In this document: positions 24,732 to 32,323 of the stretch, piece after piece | Position numbering within the stretch: the stretch's first letter is position 1 | Layout of the letters: each line of letters opens with the position of its first letter | DNA from: Amycolatopsis bullii | GTDB lineage: Bacteria; Actinomycetota; Actinomycetes; Mycobacteriales; Pseudonocardiaceae | Assembly (NCBI RefSeq): GCF_014654205.1 | Contig: NZ_BNAW01000054.1 | Span: forward strand, 1-64,000 | DNA length: 64,000 nt | Reading direction: 5' to 3' | Program-made: the position numbers and the translations under genes | Notes under the pieces: generated by a model | Database searches by the model: none | What the model was told of the DNA's origin: nothing | What the model saw: the letters and a program-made list of their open reading frames with translations, nothing else

Positions 24732-25030
24732 GGAAGGACGACCCCCTCGGCCTTGAGCGTCTCGCCCGCAGCGGGAGCCGTGGTCCCCACCCGCAGCGGC
24801 GAGACGCCGACAACCGGGTACGTCAGCTTCACAAAGACCGGGTCTCGGTCGGCACACATATCCATCCCCCTTGGTCCAGCGCCGAACGTAAGTTCGAATC
24901 GAGCGGAGGCTCGCTCCCCTTCGAGCGTCAGCCCGAGCCAGATGCTCGTGTACCTTTCTTGTAGGTTTCTGAACTTCGCCGGTCAGCGCACTTTCTGTCC
25001 GGATCGGGACCTCGGGCAGGGGGGGACACC
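24732..25030. promoter_or_regulatory. Divergent promoter region between the LamG/RHS operon and the AfsR-type gene
   Basis: 300 bp shared by two divergent transcription units. An AGGGGGG ribosome binding site precedes the AfsR-type start, and AGGGGG precedes the LamG start. A slightly AT-richer patch (CTTTCTTGTAGGTTTCTGAA) near 24955-24975 could be a promoter. SARP proteins bind short direct repeats, but I saw no clear pair. Confidence 0.4.
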
Positions 25031-27790
25031 ATGCTGCGGCTCGGACTGCTGGGCGACGTCGTCGCGCACCTCGACGGTGACGCGATCGACCTGGGCCCGG
25101 CCAAGCAACGCTGTGTCCTGGCGGCGCTGGCGGTGGACGCCGGGCGGCTGGTTCCGGCGGAACGCGTGATCACCCGCGTCTGGGGACCGGATGCACCCGA
25201 GCGAGCACGGGGGACCCTCCACAGCTACATCTCGCGTTTGCGACAGGCATTGACAGCCGCAGAAGACGTCGACCTCGTGCGGCGATCCGGTGGCTACCTG
25301 TTCCAGGCCGGTGCGACCGTCGTGGACGTGGCACGGTTCCGTGACCTGTGCGCTCGAGCCAGCGTCGGCGACCATGCACATGCCGTGCCGCTGCTCACCG
25401 AGGCGTTGCAGATGTGGCGCGGCGAAGCGCTGAGCGGGCTGACCGGACAATGGGCCGAAGCCGAACGCGACCTGCTGCACGCAGAACGGCTGGCCGCCGA
25501 ACTCGACCTCGTCGACGCCCGGCTCGGGCTCGGCGAAGGCGAGCAGCTCGTGGTCCGGTTGGCCGCGCTGAGCGCGGAGCACCCGCTGGACGAGCGGGTG
25601 GCAGGGCAGTACATCCTCGCGCTCTGCCGAGCCGGCCGGGCGGCCGATGCGTTGACGCACTACCGGACCATCCGCACCCGGCTTGCCAGAGAACTGGGCA
25701 CCGACCCGAACTTCGTACTTCAGGACCTGCACCAGCGGGTCCTGGCCGCGGACCCCGCGCTGCACCCCGCCGGCGCGCGCGCTACCTCGGCTGTGGTGCC
25801 GCGACAGCTACCCGCTGTCCCCAGGCCGTTCGTCGGCCGCGAAGCCGAACTGGACCGTCTCGGCGCCGGCATTCCGGACAACAACGCCGGCGCGACCGTG
25901 GTGATCTCGGCCGTCTCCGGCGCCGGCGGGATCGGCAAGACCTGGCTGGCGCTGCAGTGGGCACACCTCTACGCCGAGCGTTTCCCCGACGGGCAGCTCT
26001 TCGTGGACCTGCGCGGATTCAGCCATGAAGGCACGCCGATGACTTCCGAGGTGGCCGTCCGCGGCTTCCTTGACGCCCTCGGCGTCGAACCCGCACGTGT
26101 GCCCGTCCTGCCCCACGCTCAGGCCGCACTGTTCCGCAGCCTGGTGGCGGGCAAACGGATGCTGCTGGTCCTCGACAATGCAGCCGACACCACACAGGTC
26201 GTGCCGATGCTGCCAGGCGGTGACGGCTGCCTGACCCTCGTCACCAGCCGCAACCGGTTGCCGGGCCTGATCACCGGCCACGGTGCCCGCCACCTGGCCC
26301 TGGACGTGCTCCCGGACGCCGAAGCGCGTGCGCTGCTGGCCGACCGCCTCGGAGCAGATCGGATCGCCGCCGAACCGGCGGCGGTGGACGAGCTGGTCCG
26401 GTTGTGCGGCGGATACCCCTTGGCCCTGAGCATCGTCGCCGGCCACGCGACCACCTACCCGGACCGGCCGCTGGCCGCGCTCGTCACCGAGATGCGCGAT
26501 CGCGGCGTGGGCGCCTTGGCCGACGAAGACCCGATCGCCAGCCTGCCCACCGTGCTGTCGTGGTCGTGCCGGTCTCTTCCCGGCGAATTGGCCACGGCCT
26601 TCGTCCTCCTCGGCACGGTACCTGCACCGCACATCAGCCTGCACGCCGCAGCCAGCGTTCTCGACCTGCCTCTCGCGGAGACCACGAATGTCCTCCGCGC
26701 CCTGGAACAAGCCTCCCTGCTCGGCGCGGACTCTCGCGGGCGGTACCGGATGCACGACCTGATCCGCCAGTACGCCGCCGAGACCGCACTCCGGCAGCCC
26801 ACGCACGGCGCGCGGCGACGCGTTCTCGACTACTTCCTCCATGGCGCCTGCGCCGCCGAGAAACTGCTGTCCCCACAGCGGCGGCACATCGAACCGGCCC
26901 CAGCCGCATCCGGTTGCCGCTGCCCGGAACTGACGGACTACCAGTCCGCCGCCGACTGGTTCGACGCCGAACACCCCTGCCTGCTAGCGGCCCAGCGGTC
27001 CGCCGCCGACGACGGCCGGCACGACGTGGTCTGGCAGCTCGCCTGGGCGTTGAACACCTACCACTACCGACGTGGGCTTCTGCACGACGAACACACCGTC
27101 TGGCAAGCCGGGCTCACCGCAGCGCGGCAACTGGCCCATGCAGCCACCGAAGCCCAGGCGCACCGTTTCCTGGGCCGGGTTCTCGGCAGGCTCAACCGGC
27201 TCGACGAGGCATTCGACCACCTCCACGATGCCCTCCATCTGGTCGAAACCGAGTCCAACCGCCCGGAGGAGGCCGCCATCCACGGCACACTGGGACAGCT
27301 GTGGACCCAGCGCGGCGATGACCTCAAGGCGCTCAACCACATGACGAACGCCCGCACAATCTTCCGCGAACTCGGCGACTCCATCCGCGAAGCCCAGAGT
27401 CTCAACAACGTCGGCTGGCTGCACGCCCAGCTCGGCAACTACGAGGACGCACTCGCCGACTGCCGGAAGGCGCTGGAAATGCACCGGCACCACCAATACC
27501 GCGACGGCGAAGGGCACGCCCTCGACAATCTCGGCTACATCGAGTGCGCCAGCGGCCACCACACCGATGCCGTCGAGTACTACGAGCGGGCGCTGGCGCT
27601 CTGGCGTGAACTCGGAGACTCCTACGAGGAAGCCAATGCCCTCGACGGCCTCGGCCGAACCCACGCCGCCGCCGGCGACCAGAGCCGAGCCCTTGCAACC
27701 TGGCGACAGGCACTCGAGCTCTACCTCGCCCAGCACCGCATCGACGACGCCGACCGCGTCCAAGAGCAGCTGAACCTGGCGACCACGTGA
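25031..27790 (+). CDS. AfsR/SARP-type regulator: SARP-BTAD-NB-ARC-TPR
   Basis: A 919-aa transcriptional regulator. Residues 1-95 form the SARP winged-helix DNA-binding domain (LRLGLLGDVVAHLDG, GPAKQRCVLAALAV, SYISRLRQAL). Residues 95-245 form the bacterial transcriptional activation domain, ending in LARELGTDPN. Residues 270-600 form an NB-ARC/AAA module, with the P-loop GAGGIGKT (Lys303) and LLVLDNAADT as Walker B. Residues 700-915 are TPRs. Family members couple nucleotide binding and phosphorylation to activation of secondary-metabolism genes. ATG 25031 has a strong GGGGGG ribosome binding site. It diverges from the LamG/RHS operon, so it may control that operon. A close relative lies at 61789-64000. 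Confidence 0.93.
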   Translation: MLRLGLLGDVVAHLDGDAIDLGPAKQRCVLAALAVDAGRLVPAERVITRVWGPDAPERARGTLHSYISRLRQALTAAEDVDLVRRSGGYLFQAGATVVDVARFRDLCARASVGDHAHAVPLLTEALQMWRGEALSGLTGQWAEAERDLLHAERLAAELDLVDARLGLGEGEQLVVRLAALSAEHPLDERVAGQYILALCRAGRAADALTHYRTIRTRLARELGTDPNFVLQDLHQRVLAADPALHPAGARATSAVVPRQLPAVPRPFVGREAELDRLGAGIPDNNAGATVVISAVSGAGGIGKTWLALQWAHLYAERFPDGQLFVDLRGFSHEGTPMTSEVAVRGFLDALGVEPARVPVLPHAQAALFRSLVAGKRMLLVLDNAADTTQVVPMLPGGDGCLTLVTSRNRLPGLITGHGARHLALDVLPDAEARALLADRLGADRIAAEPAAVDELVRLCGGYPLALSIVAGHATTYPDRPLAALVTEMRDRGVGALADEDPIASLPTVLSWSCRSLPGELATAFVLLGTVPAPHISLHAAASVLDLPLAETTNVLRALEQASLLGADSRGRYRMHDLIRQYAAETALRQPTHGARRRVLDYFLHGACAAEKLLSPQRRHIEPAPAASGCRCPELTDYQSAADWFDAEHPCLLAAQRSAADDGRHDVVWQLAWALNTYHYRRGLLHDEHTVWQAGLTAARQLAHAATEAQAHRFLGRVLGRLNRLDEAFDHLHDALHLVETESNRPEEAAIHGTLGQLWTQRGDDLKALNHMTNARTIFRELGDSIREAQSLNNVGWLHAQLGNYEDALADCRKALEMHRHHQYRDGEGHALDNLGYIECASGHHTDAVEYYERALALWRELGDSYEEANALDGLGRTHAAAGDQSRALATWRQALELYLAQHRIDDADRVQEQLNLATT

Positions 27791-28045
27791 TCATGAACGA
27801 TGTCCACAAGACGCACCTTGGGACGTCACCGCATGTCGGCCTGGGTTCGGTCCCAGTTCTCCGGCGCGCCGGATCGCCGACCTGGCCGCCCGGATGCCGC
27901 GCACCCAGGGTCGGAACGCGGACCCGACGTGCGGCTCTTGCAGCCGGAACCGGCTGAGCACGGTCTCCCACAACGGATCCGCGGTGTCGGCGAGACTGAT
28001 CCGGGCCAGATCGTCTCACGTGAAATACATGCGCAGCATCCCCAT
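27791..28045 (-). pseudogene. ArsR-like winged-helix regulator, N-terminus only, with in-frame stop
   Basis: From ATG 28045 the frame reads MGMLRMYFT, then TGA, then DDLARISLADTADPLWETVL. This is the start of a common actinomycete ArsR-like regulator, where the stop position is normally a serine (TCA to TGA by one change). Homology fades after about 60 codons and no HTH remains. It overlaps the region just after the AfsR-type gene. Confidence 0.65.
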
Positions 28046-28572
28046 CGAACTCCCCTGCACCGGGCGACCGGGCGCGCTCACAGGGAGCGGCGCCTGCCGC
28101 CCATCCGGACCGGCCGGACCGTCACGGCCGCCACCGGTCACGTCCCTGCGCGGCATCGTACGCCCGCCGGCGCCCGGCGGCGAATGGGCGATGTTGCGCC
28201 GGAATGGCGAGCAACCGTCAACCACGGACCTGCCCGAAGCCCGCCCACGGCCAGGCTGTGCAGCCCCGCGCCGCCGACCACCACGGAAGCCGAGGGCCGT
28301 GCCCACCAGCTCGCTGGCGCTGACCGAGTTTCCCAGCTCGGCGAACGCCCGGCGGGCGAGGCAAGATCGACAGCGAATGTGGCAACCTTGGTCGGTTCCG
28401 AACGACCTGCGGCCTGCCAATCGGCATGGACCGAGTTGTTTGCCTTGATTGTCCCGGCTTCAGCGGCCTATCGGGACAACGCCGCGAACGCCGATCCGCG
28501 GCTTGCGTCCCATCCGGTGACGCGATCGGCAGCCACCTTGCGCCGATCTTCTCCGTACACCTGGAGGAAGTC
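28046..28572. other. Decayed intergenic DNA
   Basis: About 525 bp between the ArsR relic and a small secreted-protein frame. Overlapping frames exist on both strands, but none has family motifs or a ribosome binding site. I see nothing that can be supported. Confidence 0.3.
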
Positions 28573-28812
28573 ATGATGTTCACCCGTGCAGCGTCACCCG
28601 AGCGGGCGACAGGGCCGTCCCGGCGAAGCAGGAAAGCAATGACCGTCGCCGTGGCGACGCTCGCGCTGTCGGCGGGTGCCGTGCTCAGCGCTGTGCCGGC
28701 CAGTGCGTCGGTCGGCAACCCGATACGGCGTACAGCTCCACCTTCGACATGCCCGGCATCGACGCTCCTCACTTCGAGGCACATCGACGCTGCCACCGCA
28801 AGACCCAAGTGA
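28573..28812 (+). CDS. Small secreted protein, probably frameshifted
   Basis: A 79-aa frame with an excellent GGAGG site 6 nt before ATG 28573. Residues 20-47 are a clear Sec signal peptide (MTVAVATLALSAGAVLSAV, cleavage after ASA). The mature part is only about 32 residues. An alternative frame after the signal peptide continues with a plausible protein (AYSSTFDMPGIDAPHFE), so one indel may have truncated a longer exported protein. Function unknown. Confidence 0.5.
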   Translation: MMFTRAASPERATGPSRRSRKAMTVAVATLALSAGAVLSAVPASASVGNPIRRTAPPSTCPASTLLTSRHIDAATARPK

Positions 28813-28899
28813 CGTCGAATTCGCTGACAGCAACCCGCCCTCCTCACAGATCGCGGGCAAGTGACGTCACGTCACACGTTCAAAACCACACAGGTCACA

Positions 28900-29040
28900 A
28901 TGCACGAAGACTGTCGGGCCGCCGGGCGCGGGCAACTGTTCGAGGCGTTCTTCTGCGGCCGTCAAGAGCGCGGTGGTGCCATTTTCTCGTCGTTGGGCCG
29001 CGAAGTCGACGTCCGCGACCGAATCAGCCTCGTCGCATAG
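28900..29040 (+). CDS. Possible 46-aa small ORF
   Basis: ATG 28900 opens 46 codons (MHEDCRAAGRGQLFEAFF...) ending at TAG. There is no good ribosome binding site and no recognisable family. Chance is a real alternative. The surrounding 28813-29189 otherwise holds nothing I can support. Confidence 0.2.
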   Translation: MHEDCRAAGRGQLFEAFFCGRQERGGAIFSSLGREVDVRDRISLVA

Positions 29041-29189
29041 GTCGTTATACGGCCTGTGTGCGCCCGATCCGCTACTCCGAACGGGCGGACAAACTCGAAC
29101 ACGCCGTCATAAGGCGTCAGCCTCGCCATCGGTCCAGCGTGCATCCACGTCAACCACACCCGGCTCAGTCCTCGTCTCCGAAAGATGCT

Positions 29190-30530
29190 GTGGACTTGCT
29201 CGCACAGTGGATGAGCAGAAGAACCCAGACCGGAGCAGCATCCACCGAAGTCCAGTTCAACGGCCTGCGGTTCGCCTTCTATGGCCGCACCTCCACCACC
29301 CGCCATCAAGACCGCGTGTCATCACAGGGCTGGCAACGCGACATGGCGGAACATCTCATCGCCGGTCACGGCCAGATTGTCGCCGCGCACTTCGACATCG
29401 GCACCTCACGCCGCGTCCCATGGCGACATCGACCGCAGGCTGCCCGGCTGTTGGCCTCGGTCTCCGCTGCGGAGCCCGCGATCGATGCGATCGTGATCGG
29501 CGAGTACGAACGCGCCTTCACCGGCACCCAGTTCGCCACCCTTTACACCTGGTGCACCCGGCACGGCATCCAACTCTGGCTGCCCGAGACCGGCGGCCCG
29601 GTCGATCTCGCCAACCCTGACCACCGCGCGCTGACGGCATTGCTGGCCACTCAGTCGCAGCGCGAAGTTCTGCGCGCCCGGCACCGAGTGCTGGCCGCGA
29701 TGCACAACCAGGCCACCCAACAAGGCCGCTACCTCGGTGGCCGACCACCCTACGGCTACCAACTCGTCGACGCCGGCCCCCACCCCAACCCCGCCGACGC
29801 CCGCTGGGGCCGACGCCTCCAACGCCTCGCCCCCGACCCACGAACCGCACCCCACGTCGCCTGGATGTTCCGCCAGCGTCTCGCCGGGCACAGCGTCGCC
29901 AGCATCGCCCGACACCTCAACGAACGCGGTATCCCCTGCCCGTCCAGCGCCGACCCGGACCGCAACCGCCACCGAACCCGCGGCACCTGGGCCCTGCGCA
30001 CGGTCGCCGTCATCCTGGCGAATCCGCGCTACACCGGTCGCCAGACCTGGAACCGCCGCGCCACCGGCACCGAAGGCCCAGCCTCAACGCCCGCGCTGTC
30101 GGCGAAGGCTGCCCATCCGGCGCTGATCACGGAGCAGGACTTCGTCGCCGCGCAGGAAGTCCGGGCGGCGCGCCCCGCTGGCGACGGCCAGACTCGCCGA
30201 TTCGCCCTCGCCGGGCTGATCCACTGCGGCGTTTGCAACCGGCGACTGGACTCCCACTGGAACCACGGGCGACCGACGTACCGCTGCCGCCACGGCCACA
30301 CCAGCACCCAACGCGCAGGCCAAGAGCGAGCGAAGACGCTCTACATCCGCGAAGACCATCTCATCGATCAGATCAACATCAGACTTGAAGAACAGGTCAG
30401 CGCAGTCGCAGCCAAGCTCGAGCCTGACCGAACACGAAGCACAAGGGTCGCCACAGCGCTACGAGACTCAGGAAAGCGCATCATCTGCGACAACGCAGGA
30501 TGGCGACTACAAGAGATCGATTCAACCTGA
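29190..30530 (+). CDS. Large serine recombinase (integrase)
   Basis: A 446-aa site-specific recombinase with all parts. Residues 28-45 carry FAFYGRTSTTRHQD with the nucleophile Ser35. The arginine-rich motif SQREVLRARHRVLAAMHNQA follows near 160. Then come PPYGY, a recombinase domain (NPRYTGRQTWNRR), and a short zinc-ribbon (CGVCNRRL) with CRHGHT. The coiled coil is short. GTG 29190 is preceded by GAAAGA. ATG 29211 is an alternative. It ends 53 bp before the right tRNA-Leu-like att block, the usual position for an element's integrase. It is related to, but clearly diverged from, the truncated enzyme at 11920. Confidence 0.88.
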   Translation: MDLLAQWMSRRTQTGAASTEVQFNGLRFAFYGRTSTTRHQDRVSSQGWQRDMAEHLIAGHGQIVAAHFDIGTSRRVPWRHRPQAARLLASVSAAEPAIDAIVIGEYERAFTGTQFATLYTWCTRHGIQLWLPETGGPVDLANPDHRALTALLATQSQREVLRARHRVLAAMHNQATQQGRYLGGRPPYGYQLVDAGPHPNPADARWGRRLQRLAPDPRTAPHVAWMFRQRLAGHSVASIARHLNERGIPCPSSADPDRNRHRTRGTWALRTVAVILANPRYTGRQTWNRRATGTEGPASTPALSAKAAHPALITEQDFVAAQEVRAARPAGDGQTRRFALAGLIHCGVCNRRLDSHWNHGRPTYRCRHGHTSTQRAGQERAKTLYIREDHLIDQINIRLEEQVSAVAAKLEPDRTRSTRVATALRDSGKRIICDNAGWRLQEIDST

Positions 30531-30552
30531 GCTAGGATCGAACGAGCTTCAA

Positions 30553-30569
30553 GATCGCGTTTCGCGATC
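30553..30569. terminator. Short hairpin after the recombinase gene
   Basis: Perfect inverted repeat GATCGCG-TTT-CGCGATC, 22 bp after the recombinase stop. No T-tract follows on the plus strand, so it could be a weak terminator or part of the att structure. Confidence 0.4.
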
Positions 30570-30582
30570 CGTGGGGTAATAC

Positions 30583-30680
30583 TGTGTCCGAGACTTGAAC
30601 CCCCACGCGTGGGATATCTCCCGTGTTTGGGGAGATCATGCAACCATGATAGCGCAGAGTCACCGGGGCAGCACATCACC
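30583..30680 (-). repeat. att-like block B: tRNA-Leu 3' end fragment plus three hairpins
   Basis: Second copy of block A, same orientation. The acceptor side is shortened by a 5-bp deletion (GTCCGAGACTTGAACCCCC). The hairpins are better preserved than in copy A: CCCACGCGTGGG (12-bp palindrome), ATCTCCC/GGGAGAT with a 7-nt loop, and ATCATG-CAAC-CATGAT. Patchy similarity to block A continues to about 30740. With copy A it brackets about 17.1 kb. Confidence 0.65.
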
Positions 30681-31303
30681 CTCACGCCGCTGAGCGCCTT
30701 GTTTGGCCTCGTTGCAGCGCTGCGGAACAGCACTACCGCGTCGCGCAGTGGGCGGCAACCGGTGCGCCAGCCACGACCCGCGTCTCGGGCTTGGCGCGCG
30801 ATGCATTGCCGTGGCGGACCGCGGCCTCGGCGGAACCGAGTTGCTCGACGGAAGTAGATGCGATCGGACGGATCCGTACGGCGGCGCCACCCCGGCCAGA
30901 TTCAGGCTTTCAGCGGGGAGAGCAACAAGATCGAGATCGACGGTGCAGAATCGCACGTCCGCACGGCGATCCGGGCACTGTTGCCCGAGGTACACGGCGC
31001 CCAGGTCGCGGCGGCAAGTAGATCGAGGTCGCGCCCGCCAACGGCCAGTCGCAGGAGTTCACGACCCTGGCCCTGCAAGCTCTGCGTCGGACGTCGAACC
31101 GGCGATCGGGGGCGAGACACGCGAACTGCCCGTCGCGTCGTGCCAGCATCGCTGCCGCGCCTGAGGCTTCATCTTCCTCGACCCGGGCCAAATCACGTCC
31201 CTGAAGGTGTCCTCGACGAGAGGATGGCGGCATCGAGCCGCTCGTAACACTGCTGCTGAACCAAGCGACTCCGACTACGACAAGTGTCGGGGTCGGCAGA
31301 CCG
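30681..31303. other. Decayed DNA with a possible small-gene relic
   Basis: One frame near 30895-31015 reads SGESNKIEIDGAESHVRTAI and LLPEVHGAQVAA. After a frame change and a TAG, another reads IEVAPANGQSQEFTTLALQA to about 31090. This looks like a small protein broken by an indel, upstream of the protease genes. I do not recognise its family. The rest shows nothing supportable. Confidence 0.3.
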
Positions 31304-32323
31304 GTGCGATCGAGGGATGACTTGGCAGCCGTGACGCAATACACCGACCGCGCTACCGCGATGCTCATGTCTCTCGAGCGCCTGCCTAACCATCTCTCCG
31401 AACGCGAACGGCTTGTACAGGCGCTGGCCGCCGGCTGGCCAGCAGCCTGGGACATTCTGGTGGCAGCCCTTCCATATCGAGATGCGGCACCTCTAAGAAG
31501 GCCAGGCCAGGCGTTCATCACTCGCCCACTGTGGCAGGTTCTGACGGTAGCTGGCGTGATCGCCGAGCTTCACGGATCCGATCGCATCGACTTGCCGCAC
31601 ATAGTGAGTTCCCTCGAACTGACCAGTGAATGCCGCAATAAAGGAATAGACCTTTCGAAGAACGTGACCGAGGCATTCGAGCTGCCGCCGTTCGACCACC
31701 TAGATGAGGTCCTCACGACGCATCACCAGCGGATCACCGCTAGAAGTGAGATGCTGGTTGACGACGTCGATGTCCTGCTTACCCGCCACGCCCTGATATG
31801 GCACCGGTCCACGATCATCGGCTACTTCGCCACCATCGGAATAGGTTTTCTGGCGATGACAGCTCTCGCCTTCAAGACTGAATCAGCTGTCGTGTGGGCT
31901 GCGTTACCGTTCACCTTGATTTCTTTCGCCGACTCACGCAGCACAGAAACTCAGCTATTCGATGCCGGCAAGTTGACGGGGCGCATCTCGACCCGCTGGC
32001 CCGCTCAGTTTATCCCTGTCGCTATCACCGCCGCCGCAGGCGCACCACATGCGGCCTGGGTATTACTTGCAGAATATTTCCTGGTCGAGGTCGTCATGAC
32101 GATCGGCGACTCCGCCCTAGCTCGACAGAGTCGCTTCAGCGGGCCCACATTCGACCTCCTGCCGGACAAGGTTCGGCTGGTCGCAGCGATTCCGGACGCT
32201 TTTCTAGCGAGCAAACGTCAGTTCACCTTGGGGATCACCGTCGCTCTCGGGGTCGCTCCGGTAGCGCTCGCTCCCGGACTATCGCAAACAGATCACATTT
32301 TTACATCATGGCGGCCGTCATGA
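31304..32323 (+). CDS. Membrane protein, N-terminal half of a split CHAT-protease system
   Basis: A 339-aa protein colinear with residues 1-340 of the single-chain protease at 35562-39626: LPNHLSERERL vs LPIRLPERERL, then a ClpN-like helical part (DLPHIVSSLELTSE) and membrane segments from about 168. TGA at 32321-32323 overlaps an ATG of the next gene as ATGA, so translation is probably coupled. GTG 31304 has a GGGG-rich upstream site and matches the N-terminal length of the paralogue. GC content is lower than in the neighbours. Either the system really works as two chains, or a frameshift has split one gene. Confidence 0.75.
   Translation: MRSRDDLAAVTQYTDRATAMLMSLERLPNHLSERERLVQALAAGWPAAWDILVAALPYRDAAPLRRPGQAFITRPLWQVLTVAGVIAELHGSDRIDLPHIVSSLELTSECRNKGIDLSKNVTEAFELPPFDHLDEVLTTHHQRITARSEMLVDDVDVLLTRHALIWHRSTIIGYFATIGIGFLAMTALAFKTESAVVWAALPFTLISFADSRSTETQLFDAGKLTGRISTRWPAQFIPVAITAAAGAPHAAWVLLAEYFLVEVVMTIGDSALARQSRFSGPTFDLLPDKVRLVAAIPDAFLASKRQFTLGITVALGVAPVALAPGLSQTDHIFTSWRPS

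Noticed and set aside
31894..32307. Upstream extension of the CHAT half to a start at 31894
   Set aside because: That stretch is the out-of-frame shadow of the 339-aa membrane protein. Homology to the paralogue in this frame begins only near 32308.
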